Part shown: positions 1 through 8,706 of the stretch, piece after piece
Layout: every line of letters begins with the position of its first letter
How positions within the stretch are numbered: position 1 is the first letter of the stretch
Source of the DNA: Gemmatimonas sp.
Lineage (GTDB): Bacteria > Gemmatimonadota > Gemmatimonadetes > Gemmatimonadales > Gemmatimonadaceae
Direction: 5' to 3'
Length of the DNA stretch: 64,000 nt
Assembly: GCF_031426495.1 (NCBI RefSeq)
Contig: NZ_JANPLK010000044.1
Location: 1-64,000 of the forward strand
Notes under the pieces: model-generated
The model's input: the letters and a program-made list of their open reading frames with translations, nothing else
The model's database searches: none
What the model was told of the DNA's origin: nothing
Translations under genes and position numbers: made by a program

Positions 1-95
1 GGCCCTCCACGGGGGCCCTTCGCGCTTTCACTGGGCCTGGCACGGGCTCATTGACTATCACCCACGCCCCCCCACACTGACCCCTTGAACGGCTT

Positions 96-2795
96 TCAGG
101 ATCCCGGCTGCAGGTTGAGGACGACTTCGAGGCCGAGCAGACGGAGGAGTCGTGCGGTGTCAATGAAAATCAAACTCGACCCGTCGGGCGACATCGTCCA
201 GTTGCGGACGTAGCCGCGGTTGTAGAGCGTGCGCTCCGCGCCGAGCCGCGGTTTGCCGTCCGGTCCCGTGGAGAACGACAGCCCGACAAAGGCGCCTCGG
301 CCGTTGTAGAAGTACAACGTGCGTCCGTCGCCGCTCCACACCGGAAGACGACCCCCGTTGCCCGACACGGCGATGCGCGAGGTCGGTGTCGGAAACGGAC
401 TCACGAACAGCTGATCGACCCCCGACGTGTTCGCGGTGTACGCCAGCCAGCGCCCGTCGGGTGAGATTGCCGGCGACTCTTCGCGCGCGGTGCTGTTGGC
501 GTACGGCTGCACCGGTCCACCAACGCTTCGCCTGAAGACACCGATGTCGGCGCTCGTCGCACCCGCGGTGGCGGTTCCGGAAATCGCGACCCAGTCGTCG
601 TTCATCGAGATGCCGTCTACCGACGCCCAGTTCAAAATGGCCGGCAGGTCGACGGCGCTACCGCTGCCATCCGATGGCCGCACCGAGAAGGTGGTCGGTT
701 CGCGCGACACATAGACGATGCTGTCGTCGCGTGCGGTGAACGCCGGCGCTCTCCCGTATCCGTCACCGGTGACCGACTGCGTCACCCCCCTCGTCAAATC
801 CTGCATCACGATGTTCCAGTTGTCGAAGCCGCTGCGCGATTGCATCGCCAGTCGCTGCCCGTCGCGTGAAAACGCCGCGCCTCCTAGCACGATCGCGCCG
901 CTACTCGGAATGCGGATCGGCGTGTTGACGCCGTTGCGTCGCAGCGTGATGCTGGAGTTCGGCGTCCACGTGGACGTGACGCCGTCGGACTCTCTCCGGG
1001 ACAGCACCAGCGTGCCGTTGGCCGCGACGGCGTACTCGGCGTGGGCGAGGATCGGCGAGCGCAGCACGTTGCCGTCGGCGATCTTCACTGCCGGTCCGGT
1101 GGTGTCACCCTTCACCGGATCGAAGGGGAAGGCCAGGAGCGCGCCTTCGCGATTCACCAGCAGACGCTTCCACGCCGGAACGTAGGCGGGTGTGGCGCCG
1201 GGCATAAGCGGCCGTGGTGTCGTCGAGCCGGTCGCGAGCCAGTACACCATCGGCACGCGCTCAAGTCCGGCGTACGCGAACAGCACGCCGTGGCCTCCCT
1301 CGACCGCCGACGGGCCAACTGGCTGCCGCTCGAGCGAGTCCGCTTTCAGAAACGTCGAGAGCTGCGACGTTTGCAGATCCGCGCTGTACATGGCGGTACC
1401 GACGGTCACGAGCACGCGATCGCCGGAGAGCCACGTGGTGCCGCTGACGAAGCCCGTGGGTAACTGGCTGACGGCGGTAGCCGCTCCGCCTCGCAGCGGC
1501 ATACGGAAGAGCCGCTGATTCGCCACGTACAGCAACTGCTGCCCGTCGGGCGAGACCGACAGGGATGTCGCGCCTTCGGTGCCCGTGAGCACGGTTGACG
1601 TGAGCGAACCGAGCTCGCGAGCCACCAGTCGTTGCGGTGGTGCGCCGGCCGCCGAATCGGTCGGCGTCGGTCGTGCCTGAAAGACCAGGGTGCGTCCGTC
1701 GGGCGAGAGCACCATCATCTGCCCACAGCAGACGGCCTGCACTTCAAGCGAGTCGGGCGCCGTGACGACGAAGCGCACCGGTGTCAGGTCGGTGCGCACC
1801 GTGGTCGTACTGCCGGTGACGCTCTTGGCACCAAGCACCCCGAGTAGCGTACCGGCGGCGAGTCCGCCAACCCACGGCAGGGCGCGTCGCGCCGTCGACG
1901 AGCGGCTGCTGTGGGCCGACGCCGCACGCGCGCCACTATGGCGCCGCGCGGTACCGGCGGTATCACCGAGCGCCATCGCAAACTTCTCGGCACTCGCGTG
2001 CCGGTCGGCCGGCAATTTCTCGAGCGCCGTCGCCACCGCCTCCCACACGTGCTCCGGCACGCTCTTTCTAAGCTCGGTGACCGGGACGGGATCCGTCGCC
2101 AGAACCTTGGCCACGATCGCCTGCATGGTGGGACCGGTGAATGGCGGCTCGCCAGCGAGCATCTCATACGTGACGACACCCAGTGCAAAGACGTCCGCCC
2201 GCGCATCGACGGTCTTCTCACCCATCGCCTGCTCGGGAGCCATGTATTGTGGCGTACCGAGGGAAAGGCCGGTCTGCGTCATGCGCTGCCCGCCCGCCTC
2301 CGACACCGCGAGTGCAATGCCGAAGTCGGCCACCATCGGTCGCCCGTCGTGCAGCAGAATATTTTCGGGCTTCACATCACGATGCACGATGCCGCGCTTG
2401 TGCGCGTAGTCGAGTGCACCAGCCACATCCTGTGCGATGCGGACGGCGTCGGCGATCGGCAACTGGCGTTCGCGATCAAGTCGTGCGCGCAGCGTCTCGC
2501 CATCCACGAACGGCATGACGTAGAACACCAGGCCATCCGCACTGCCCGAGTCGAACAGCGGCAGAATGTGCGGGTGCTGTAACCCTGCGGTGAGCGCGAT
2601 TTCCTTGAGAAACCGCTCGGTGCCGAGCACCGCCGACAGCTCGGGATGCAGCACCTTGATGGCGACCCGCCGGTGGTGCCGCTCGTCTTGCGCCAGATAC
2701 ACCGTGGCCATGCCGCCGGCACCGAGCTCGCGCTCGAGGCGATAGCGTCCGGCCAGCGCCGTGGTCAGGCGCGCGCGTACGTCGGACGGGTTCAC
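96..2795 (-). CDS. Ser/Thr protein kinase with C-terminal TolB-like propeller
   Basis: This is a membrane-anchored Hanks-type kinase of 899 residues. The N-terminal kinase domain (about residues 18-275) has the glycine loop, Lys47, the catalytic HRDVKPEN motif at 138-145 and DFG at 157-159, so it looks catalytically competent. One hydrophobic segment (about 306-323) should place the remaining ~570 residues outside the cytoplasm. That part has repeated LSPDG/VSPDGQ-type blades typical of TolB/WD40-like propellers. The start codon is GTG, with no clear Shine-Dalgarno sequence. The ligand of the propeller is unknown. The architecture is familiar from Acidobacteria and Gemmatimonadota, where it is read as a sensor kinase. 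No target gene can be named from the neighbours. Confidence 0.9.
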   Translation of the reverse strand: MNPSDVRARLTTALAGRYRLERELGAGGMATVYLAQDERHHRRVAIKVLHPELSAVLGTERFLKEIALTAGLQHPHILPLFDSGSADGLVFYVMPFVDGETLRARLDRERQLPIADAVRIAQDVAGALDYAHKRGIVHRDVKPENILLHDGRPMVADFGIALAVSEAGGQRMTQTGLSLGTPQYMAPEQAMGEKTVDARADVFALGVVTYEMLAGEPPFTGPTMQAIVAKVLATDPVPVTELRKSVPEHVWEAVATALEKLPADRHASAEKFAMALGDTAGTARRHSGARAASAHSSRSSTARRALPWVGGLAAGTLLGVLGAKSVTGSTTTVRTDLTPVRFVVTAPDSLEVQAVCCGQMMVLSPDGRTLVFQARPTPTDSAAGAPPQRLVARELGSLTSTVLTGTEGATSLSVSPDGQQLLYVANQRLFRMPLRGGAATAVSQLPTGFVSGTTWLSGDRVLVTVGTAMYSADLQTSQLSTFLKADSLERQPVGPSAVEGGHGVLFAYAGLERVPMVYWLATGSTTPRPLMPGATPAYVPAWKRLLVNREGALLAFPFDPVKGDTTGPAVKIADGNVLRSPILAHAEYAVAANGTLVLSRRESDGVTSTWTPNSSITLRRNGVNTPIRIPSSGAIVLGGAAFSRDGQRLAMQSRSGFDNWNIVMQDLTRGVTQSVTGDGYGRAPAFTARDDSIVYVSREPTTFSVRPSDGSGSAVDLPAILNWASVDGISMNDDWVAISGTATAGATSADIGVFRRSVGGPVQPYANSTAREESPAISPDGRWLAYTANTSGVDQLFVSPFPTPTSRIAVSGNGGRLPVWSGDGRTLYFYNGRGAFVGLSFSTGPDGKPRLGAERTLYNRGYVRNWTMSPDGSSLIFIDTARLLRLLGLEVVLNLQPGS

Positions 2796-2861
2796 GGAGT
2801 CGGGGCTGGAGACGTCACCACTCCAAAGTACGGCTCCGCCCCGAGAATGCGCGAGCGTGCC

Positions 2862-3479
2862 CTACTTGCCCTGCGTCTTCTCCCACCGCGCCGGGTACCG
2901 CTTCTTCAGCGCGTCGATCTTGGGGAGGTCGTTATACACGATGTACGGCTGATCCGTGTGGCTGTACAGGTAATTCTGATGGTACGACTCGGCGTCGTAA
3001 AACTTGGACAGCGCCGCCAGTTGCGTCACGATCGGGCGAGGGAATGCCTTCGCCTGGGTGAGCTGCGCGATGACGGTCGTTGCGGTCTTCTGCTGCTCGG
3101 CGTTCGTGAAGAAGATCGCCGAACGATACTGCGTGCCGACATCAGGGCCCTGACGGTTGAGCTCCGTGGGGTTATGCGCCACGGTGAAGAACACGGCCAG
3201 CAAGGTTTCGTACGATACCACGGCCGGATCGAAGGTGACCTTCACGGCTTCGGCATGTCCGGTGCGACCGCTGCTCACCGTCTCGTAGTCGGGGTTCACC
3301 ACGGTGCCGCCGGCGTAGCCCGACACCACCGACTTCACCCCCTTCACGTGCTCAAACACCGCTTCGACGCCCCAGAAACAGCCACCGGCAAAGACCGCCG
3401 TCTGCAGCGTCGCCGCGCGCGCAGTCGAGGTGATCGATACCGTGGAAAGCAGTACCGCGGCAATGAGTGCACGAACCAT
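2862..3479 (-). CDS. msrA: Peptide methionine sulfoxide reductase MsrA, exported
   Basis: This enzyme reduces methionine-S-sulfoxide in proteins. The chosen start gives 205 residues, with a hydrophobic leader (about 1-22) followed by the MsrA fold. The GGCFWG signature is at 32-37 and the catalytic Cys is Cys34. The YHQNYL segment near the C-terminus is also typical. A GGGAGA ribosome binding site 5-6 bases upstream supports this start over longer in-frame options. The leader suggests a periplasmic or lipid-anchored enzyme repairing oxidised envelope proteins. No second resolving Cys near the C-terminus is evident. Family assignment is secure; location is inferred. Confidence 0.95.
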   Translation of the reverse strand: MVRALIAAVLLSTVSITSTARAATLQTAVFAGGCFWGVEAVFEHVKGVKSVVSGYAGGTVVNPDYETVSSGRTGHAEAVKVTFDPAVVSYETLLAVFFTVAHNPTELNRQGPDVGTQYRSAIFFTNAEQQKTATTVIAQLTQAKAFPRPIVTQLAALSKFYDAESYHQNYLYSHTDQPYIVYNDLPKIDALKKRYPARWEKTQGK

Positions 3480-3503
3480 GTCACGTCTCCCGAAAGGAAT
3501 ACC

Positions 3504-3528
3504 CGCGTAGCGCGTAGCGCGTAGCGCG
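3504..3528. repeat. 7-bp tandem repeat upstream of msrA
   Basis: CGCGTAG is repeated three and a half times between the msrA start and the next gene. It is probably replication-slippage DNA. A role in msrA expression is possible only because of its position, about 25 bases upstream of the start codon. Confidence 0.6.
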
Positions 3529-3591
3529 GACCGCCCCGACTCCAGCAAGCAGGCTGCAGAAGATAGCCGGAATCGGGGCGGGAAGTTCCCG

Positions 3592-4173
3592 TTAGCGGCG
3601 CCGGCCACCGCCGCGCGGTCCGCCGACGATGATGGGTACGCCCACGAAGCCGGTGTAGAACGGGCGGAAACCGAGTCCACCGTATAGCCCGCCGTAGCCG
3701 TAGCCACCGCCGAACATGAACGGGTCGAAGTACGGATAACCGCGGGCGTAGGCGTTGCGGTCATCCTTGGTCGTCGCGGCGACTTCGAGTGGTGCCACCA
3801 AAACCGACGCGTTGCCCTGTACGTCCTTGCAGGCACGCTTCTCCTTCTCGGCCTTGGCCACCAGCTTGCCGCCGATCCAGAGTTCGAGTGGTTCCTTGGC
3901 CTTCGATTCAAGTTCGACCAGCTCGCGCGCGCCGAGCGTGAGCTTGGTGTGTTCTATGCCCTTCTCGACGGCGTACTCGAGATCCACCGGCTTCGTGCCA
4001 TCGTTGCGGATCACGAAGCGGTCTTCGCACAGCTGCCCGAAGGTAAGGTGCACGGCATCGTCGATCGCGGTGCGCGACACCACGGCAATCTGCGCCGATG
4101 CGCGTGAGGAATCGGTGAGTGACCCAAGGGCGAGCGCAAGCAGCGCCGTCCATCGTGTGGAGTGGTGCGTCAT
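3592..4173 (-). CDS. Exported protein of unknown function, glycine-rich C-terminus
   Basis: The 193-residue product has a signal peptide ending near ASAQ (residue 28). A beta-rich central region (30-130) contains several Lys/Glu-rich turns and two Cys (in QLCED and KRACKD) that could form a disulfide. The C-terminal 60 residues are rich in Gly, Tyr and Phe and end in GGGRRR. A GAGAGG ribosome binding site precedes the ATG. It is not recognised as a known family. The low-complexity tail suggests a surface or matrix-associated protein, but no function is proposed. Confidence 0.75.
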   Translation of the reverse strand: MTHHSTRWTALLALALGSLTDSSRASAQIAVVSRTAIDDAVHLTFGQLCEDRFVIRNDGTKPVDLEYAVEKGIEHTKLTLGARELVELESKAKEPLELWIGGKLVAKAEKEKRACKDVQGNASVLVAPLEVAATTKDDRNAYARGYPYFDPFMFGGGYGYGGLYGGLGFRPFYTGFVGVPIIVGGPRGGGRRR

Positions 4174-4283
4174 GATGCCTCTCTATGTGATGTGTCGAGA
4201 TAACCGTGGGCGCGGGGATGTCGTCGCGCGACGGAGGCTCAGTGAGAGAGACACGCGCCGTGTTGCGCTACCCTATATCGCCT

Positions 4284-4892
4284 CTACGTCGACGCGTTGC
4301 GGTCGGCAGCGTCTTGCCGGCGTTGTGCTTCCTGCCAATCCACGACCGGCGCCACGCCGCGATCGTCGAGCGACAAACTCGCCATCGCGCGCTCCACTAC
4401 CGACGCGCCGAGTTCCGCCGGCAACGCCTGTCCGAACGCCAGCTCGGCACGACGACAGAGTCGCTCTTCACGTGGCAGCTCGGCTTCCGTGCGATACACG
4501 CCCATCGCGTGCACGCGCGCATGTACGCCTTCGTGCAGAATCGACGAGGCGACGGGCGCTGCCGTGATATCGCGGCGCGCGAGAAACGTGAGCTCGGTGA
4601 TGATCACGTTGTCCTGCGGAATGAACGCGCCGCGGCAGGCGAATCGCTCTACGCGGATACCGCGGATGTCGCGCCGCAGATGCGCGAGGCGCCACGGTTG
4701 ATACGTGCCGATGAGGGCGAGTGACTCATCGAGTCGCGCCAGCACGTCAGCGGTGGCGATGTCGGAGCGCGTGTTGATCACTTCGACGGGCACGCCGTGC
4801 AACGTGGTGCGCACCGTCTTCGGTGCCGACGTGCTCTCACCGGCGGCCGGTGCCCCGAACATCGCAGCGAGTCGATCGAAGAATCCGGACAT
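4284..4892 (-). CDS. Putative small metalloprotease-like protein with HEGVH motif
   Basis: The 202-residue product has no signal peptide. It contains HEGVH at 120-124 inside a hydrophobic helix (SSILHEGVHARVH), the HExxH zinc signature. A Glu-containing helix (RRAELAFG, Glu150) lies 29 residues downstream, as in gluzincins. The start used is the second Met, which gives a sensible N-terminus; an in-frame Met 14 codons upstream is possible. The sequence reads like a domain that tests for an old, domesticated metallopeptidase fold. No family name can be assigned with confidence. It is transcribed away from the neighbouring acyl-CoA synthetase. Confidence 0.7.
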   Translation of the reverse strand: MSGFFDRLAAMFGAPAAGESTSAPKTVRTTLHGVPVEVINTRSDIATADVLARLDESLALIGTYQPWRLAHLRRDIRGIRVERFACRGAFIPQDNVIITELTFLARRDITAAPVASSILHEGVHARVHAMGVYRTEAELPREERLCRRAELAFGQALPAELGASVVERAMASLSLDDRGVAPVVDWQEAQRRQDAADRNAST

Positions 4893-5007
4893 GACGGACA
4901 AGTATGGGGGAGAATTACTCTGGCGCGCGACCACGGGAGCAGTAATCGTTCATCAACTGCCGATGCGTTTCATACCCCCTCGCCCGCGAAATGGCTGAGA
5001 CCGCACT

Positions 5008-6936
5008 GTGACCGACTCCCTGAGCGCGTACGATCTCGCCTACGCGGCCGCACAGGCTAGTCCTGAGGAGTTCTGGGGCCAGGCGGCGATGGCGCTGCAC
5101 TGGGACACCCCGTGGGAGCGCGTGCTTGACGACCGGGCGGCTCCGCTGTACCGCTGGTTCAGCGGCGGGCAGATGAACACCTGCTACAACGCCATCGACC
5201 GCCACGTGCTGAACGGTCGTGGCGCGCAGGCGGCGGTGATCTACGACAGCCCGGTCACCGGCACGAAGCGCACGATCAGCTACGCCGAGTTGCAGAACGA
5301 AGTCGCGCGATTCGCCGGCGTCCTGCGTTCGCTTGGCGTGGAGCAGGGGGATCGCGTGATCATCTACATGCCGATGACGCCCGAGACGCTGATCGGGATG
5401 TACGCCTGCGCGCGCATCGGCGCCGTACACTCGGTGGTGTTCGGCGGCTTCGCGCCGCACGAGCTGGCGGTCCGCATTGACGACGCGCAGCCCAAGGTGG
5501 TGCTCACGGCCAGCTGCGGCATCGAGGTGCAGCGCATCGTACCCTACAAGCCGCTGCTCGATCAAGCGCTCCAGCTGGCCGCGCACAAGCCGGCGCATTG
5601 CGTGGTGTTGCAGCGCGAGGTACATCGCTGTGATCTCACGGCCGGTCGCGATATCGATTGGGCGGAGGCCATGACCACGGCTGCGGCGGTGCCGTGTGTG
5701 CCGGTGCTGGCCACCGACCCGTTGTACATCCTGTATACGTCGGGCACGACCGGTCAGCCCAAGGGTGTGGTGCGCGACAACGGTGGACACGCCGTGGCGT
5801 TGCTGTGGACGATGAAGCACGTGTACAACGTGGGACCGGGCGAGGTATTCTGGGCGGCGTCGGACTTCGGCTGGGCGGTGGGCCATTCGTACATCGTGTA
5901 TGCGCCATTGCTGGCCGGGTGCACCACCGTCGTACACGAAGGAAAGCCGGTGGGAACGCCCGACGCCGGCGGCTTCTGGCGGGTGATTCAGGAGCACGAC
6001 GTGCGTGTGCTGTTCACGGCACCGACGGCGTTCCGTGCCATAAAACGCGAAGATCCCACCGGTCTGTTCTACGCGAAGTACGATGTGTCGTGCTTGCGGG
6101 CGTTGTTCCTGGCGGGCGAGCGTCTCGATCCCGACACGTATCACTGGGCGCGCGCGCTGCTGCAAACGCCGGTGGTCGATCACTGGTGGCAAACGGAAAC
6201 CGGCTGGCCGGTGGCGGCCAACTGCCTTGGACTCACCAGCTTCCCAGTGAAGCCCGGCTCGCCTACCAAGCCGGTGCCGGGCTACACTGTCGAGATTCTC
6301 GACGAAGATGGGCACGTGCTGCCATCGAACAAGGAAGGTGCGGTGGTGATCAAACTGCCGCTGCCGCCCGGCACGCTGCCTACGCTCTGGCGCAGCGATG
6401 CTCGATACATCGACACCTATCTCGCGCGCTATCCCGGCTACTACCTCACCGGCGACGGCGGCTATATCGACGAGGACGGCTACCTGTTCATCATGGGCCG
6501 GGTGGATGACATCATCATCGTGGCGGGCCATAACCTTTCCACGGGCTCGATGGAGCAGGCACTGTCGAGCCACCCGGATGTGGCCGAATGCGCGGTGGTC
6601 GGCGTGCGCGACGCGCTCAAGACCCAACTGCCAGTGGGACTCGTGGTACTCAAAGCCGGTGTGGCACGCCCGGTGGCCGAGCTGGCGGCGGAACTCGTGC
6701 AACTGGTGCGCGATCAGGTGGGGCCGGTAGCCAACCTGAAGCAGGTGTTGGTGGTGTCACGCCTGCCGAAAACGCGCTCGGGTAAGGTGCTGCGCAAGAC
6801 CATGCGCGCGATCGCCGATGGTGATGCGTGGACAATGCCCCCCACGATCGATGAACCGGCCACGCTCGAGGAGATCGCGGCGGCGTTCGTTACGATCGGG
6901 CTCGCGCGGGCGAATCAGACATCGATTGGCGGGTAG
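5008..6936 (+). CDS. prpE: Acyl-CoA synthetase, propionate-CoA ligase type
   Basis: This is an AMP-forming acyl-CoA ligase of 642 residues, in the acetyl/propionyl-CoA synthetase group. It shows the A3 loop YTSGTTGQPKG at 243-253, WWQTETGWP in the acyl/AMP pocket and a C-terminal catalytic Lys593 in the TRSGKVLRK loop. The SCGIE and YKPLLDQAL segments resemble PrpE/ACSS3 more than Acs, so a preference for propionate or a similar short chain is inferred. The start is GTG: an upstream ATG at 4991 hits a stop after six codons. It converges with fbp, and a long palindromic repeat lies between the two genes. Confidence 0.88.
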   Translation: MTDSLSAYDLAYAAAQASPEEFWGQAAMALHWDTPWERVLDDRAAPLYRWFSGGQMNTCYNAIDRHVLNGRGAQAAVIYDSPVTGTKRTISYAELQNEVARFAGVLRSLGVEQGDRVIIYMPMTPETLIGMYACARIGAVHSVVFGGFAPHELAVRIDDAQPKVVLTASCGIEVQRIVPYKPLLDQALQLAAHKPAHCVVLQREVHRCDLTAGRDIDWAEAMTTAAAVPCVPVLATDPLYILYTSGTTGQPKGVVRDNGGHAVALLWTMKHVYNVGPGEVFWAASDFGWAVGHSYIVYAPLLAGCTTVVHEGKPVGTPDAGGFWRVIQEHDVRVLFTAPTAFRAIKREDPTGLFYAKYDVSCLRALFLAGERLDPDTYHWARALLQTPVVDHWWQTETGWPVAANCLGLTSFPVKPGSPTKPVPGYTVEILDEDGHVLPSNKEGAVVIKLPLPPGTLPTLWRSDARYIDTYLARYPGYYLTGDGGYIDEDGYLFIMGRVDDIIIVAGHNLSTGSMEQALSSHPDVAECAVVGVRDALKTQLPVGLVVLKAGVARPVAELAAELVQLVRDQVGPVANLKQVLVVSRLPKTRSGKVLRKTMRAIADGDAWTMPPTIDEPATLEEIAAAFVTIGLARANQTSIGG

Positions 6937-6953
6937 AGTAGAGACCGCAAAAG

Positions 6954-7107
6954 CAAAAGCAACGGCCACAGCGGGAACACGGAGGGGACGGAATTCACCG
7001 ATGTCACAGATAAACCAAATGCGCGTTTCAGCTTATCTGCGATATCTGCGTCATCCGCCGACTCCGTGTTCCCGCTGTTGCTGTGGCGGTGGCTGTCGCC
7101 GTTGCCG
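6954..7107. repeat. Interspersed palindromic repeat, copy 1
   Basis: This fills the gap between the convergent prpE and fbp genes. The arms ACAGCGGGAACACGGA (6968-6983) and its exact reverse complement (7063-7078) enclose inner TCACCGATGTCACAGATAA and GCTTATCTGCGATATCTG blocks that pair partly with each other. Poorly paired GCAACGG/CCGTTGC flanks extend the stem outwards. The same arms recur at 33.65, 56.14 and 58.97 kb. Here the position would suit a bidirectional terminator. Confidence 0.85.
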
Positions 7108-8142
7108 TTACTCGCCGATCGTTACGTCGGGCGTTTCGCGATGGTACTGCTCAATACGCTCCACTTCTTCACTGGCGCCGAATACGAAGCCGCTGCGTTG
7201 GTGCAACCCCGTCGGCTGTTCGTCCATCATGCGACGCTCACCGGTGCTGGCCATTCCGCCAGCCTGCTCGATCAGGAAGGCGATCGGATTGCATTCGTAC
7301 AGGAGCCGCAGGCGACCGTGCCTGGTGTGCGCCCGCGTGTCGCACGGATACAGGAACACCCCGCCGCGCATGAGGATGCGATGCGATTCCGCCACCAGCG
7401 ACGCGATCCAGCGCATGTTGAAGTCCGCACCGCGAGGTCCTGATACGCCGGCCAGGCATTCGTCCACGTATCGCTTGACGGCGGGCTCCCAGAATCGGCT
7501 GTTCGACGCGTTGATGGCGAACTCGCGTGCCGACGGCCCTACCCGCAGATGCGCGTGACTGAGCACCCATTCACTCAGATCCGGATCGAGGGTAAAGGCA
7601 TGTGTACCGCGTCCGATCGTGAGCACGAGCATGGTGCTGGGACCGTACACGGCATAGCCGGCGCAGACTTGCGCGGTGCCTGGTTGCAGGAAGTCGTCGA
7701 GGACTGCGTGAGCGCCTGGTCTGGGCGCGCGTAACACCGAGAAGATGCTGCCCACCGACATGTTCACATCGATGTTCGATGATCCGTCGAGCGGATCGAA
7801 GAGCAATAGATACTTGCCGCGCGGATAGTGCGACGGGATCGCATACGGAAGCTCGAGTTCCTCCGACGCCATGCCAGCCAGGTGTCCGCCCCACTCGGTG
7901 GCGCGCAGAAAAATCTCGTTGCTGGCGAGGTCGAGCGGCTTCTGCTCCTCACCGTGCACGTTGTGCGAGCCGGTACCCCCGATGTCACCCTGGAGCGCGC
8001 CGTGTGCCACCCGACGCGCGATCGCTTTGCACGCGAGGGCGATATCGGCCAGCAGGGCGTCGAAATCGCCGGTTGCCTCGGGAGCGCGGCGCCGCTCCTC
8101 GATCAGAAACTGCGCGAGCGTGGCACGTCCGGCGACGGGCAT
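7108..8142 (-). CDS. fbp: Fructose-1,6-bisphosphatase class I
   Basis: This enzyme hydrolyses fructose-1,6-bisphosphate to fructose-6-phosphate in gluconeogenesis. The 344-residue product has the metal-binding SEE motif near 93-95 and the DPLDGSSN signature at 116-123. The C-terminal half carries CDTRAH and YECNPIAFLIEQAGG, as in class I FBPases. The ATG is preceded by GGAG at about 10 bases. Longer in-frame N-termini only read antisense to the divergent neighbour. Length matches the family. Cytoplasmic. Confidence 0.95.
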   Translation of the reverse strand: MPVAGRATLAQFLIEERRRAPEATGDFDALLADIALACKAIARRVAHGALQGDIGGTGSHNVHGEEQKPLDLASNEIFLRATEWGGHLAGMASEELELPYAIPSHYPRGKYLLLFDPLDGSSNIDVNMSVGSIFSVLRAPRPGAHAVLDDFLQPGTAQVCAGYAVYGPSTMLVLTIGRGTHAFTLDPDLSEWVLSHAHLRVGPSAREFAINASNSRFWEPAVKRYVDECLAGVSGPRGADFNMRWIASLVAESHRILMRGGVFLYPCDTRAHTRHGRLRLLYECNPIAFLIEQAGGMASTGERRMMDEQPTGLHQRSGFVFGASEEVERIEQYHRETPDVTIGE

Positions 8143-8244
8143 GGTATTAAACTCCACAGAGTGACACGAGCCGCGCCGTGCGGCGCTGGTGAAGGTGCCG
8201 CGTATACTAGCACCGCTTCCGGCGGTGCGGAGGTGATCGACTCG

Positions 8245-8706
8245 ATGGTGATTGCTGCCCTGCTGACGTTGATGCTCGCGCGACCCGTTGCTGACACGGC
8301 GCCCTGTGCGGTGGCCGCGCGCTTCTTGCGCGACGAACGGCACATGATCGCTGAGGTCGAGGTCGACACGATCGACGACTGGCGCACGAGAAAGAAGGTA
8401 CCCGGGTGTCGCATCACCGCCGCCGGCGGCACAGAGATCGGCGTGGGCAGGGAGGCGGTCCGCTTCTACGAGCTGCTGCGTGCGGCAAAGTGGGTGCGCA
8501 CTCCAGAGCCGCGCGATTCCCCGAACGAGGGATCGCTGCGCTTTCGGTGGGAGCAGGCAGACTGCCTGTTCAACATCAACGCCGAGGCGCTGTTGGGAAC
8601 GGATGCCGAGCAGCGGGTGAACGACACACTCCAGGTGCCGGCGGGGCAGACGCGCTATCAGATCTTCGTCATGTGCATGCCCGCCATGCCGCCGGCACCG
8701 CGCTAG
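8245..8706 (+). CDS. Small exported protein of unknown function
   Basis: The 153-residue product begins with a short hydrophobic leader (about 1-18) and contains three to four Cys, compatible with disulfides after export. A GGAGG ribosome binding site lies 11 bases before the ATG, and a TATACT hexamer at 8203-8208 could be its -10 element. It has no recognisable domain. Its stop shares the palindrome CTAG (8703-8706) with the stop of the convergent dehydratase gene. The coding case rests on the leader, ribosome binding site and compact spacing. Confidence 0.7.
   Translation: MVIAALLTLMLARPVADTAPCAVAARFLRDERHMIAEVEVDTIDDWRTRKKVPGCRITAAGGTEIGVGREAVRFYELLRAAKWVRTPEPRDSPNEGSLRFRWEQADCLFNINAEALLGTDAEQRVNDTLQVPAGQTRYQIFVMCMPAMPPAPR

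Noticed and set aside
4915..6702. Long antisense ORF of about 595 codons opposite prpE
   Set aside because: It is the complementary-frame shadow of the acyl-CoA synthetase in GC-rich DNA; residue composition (His/Arg-rich) is not protein-like.
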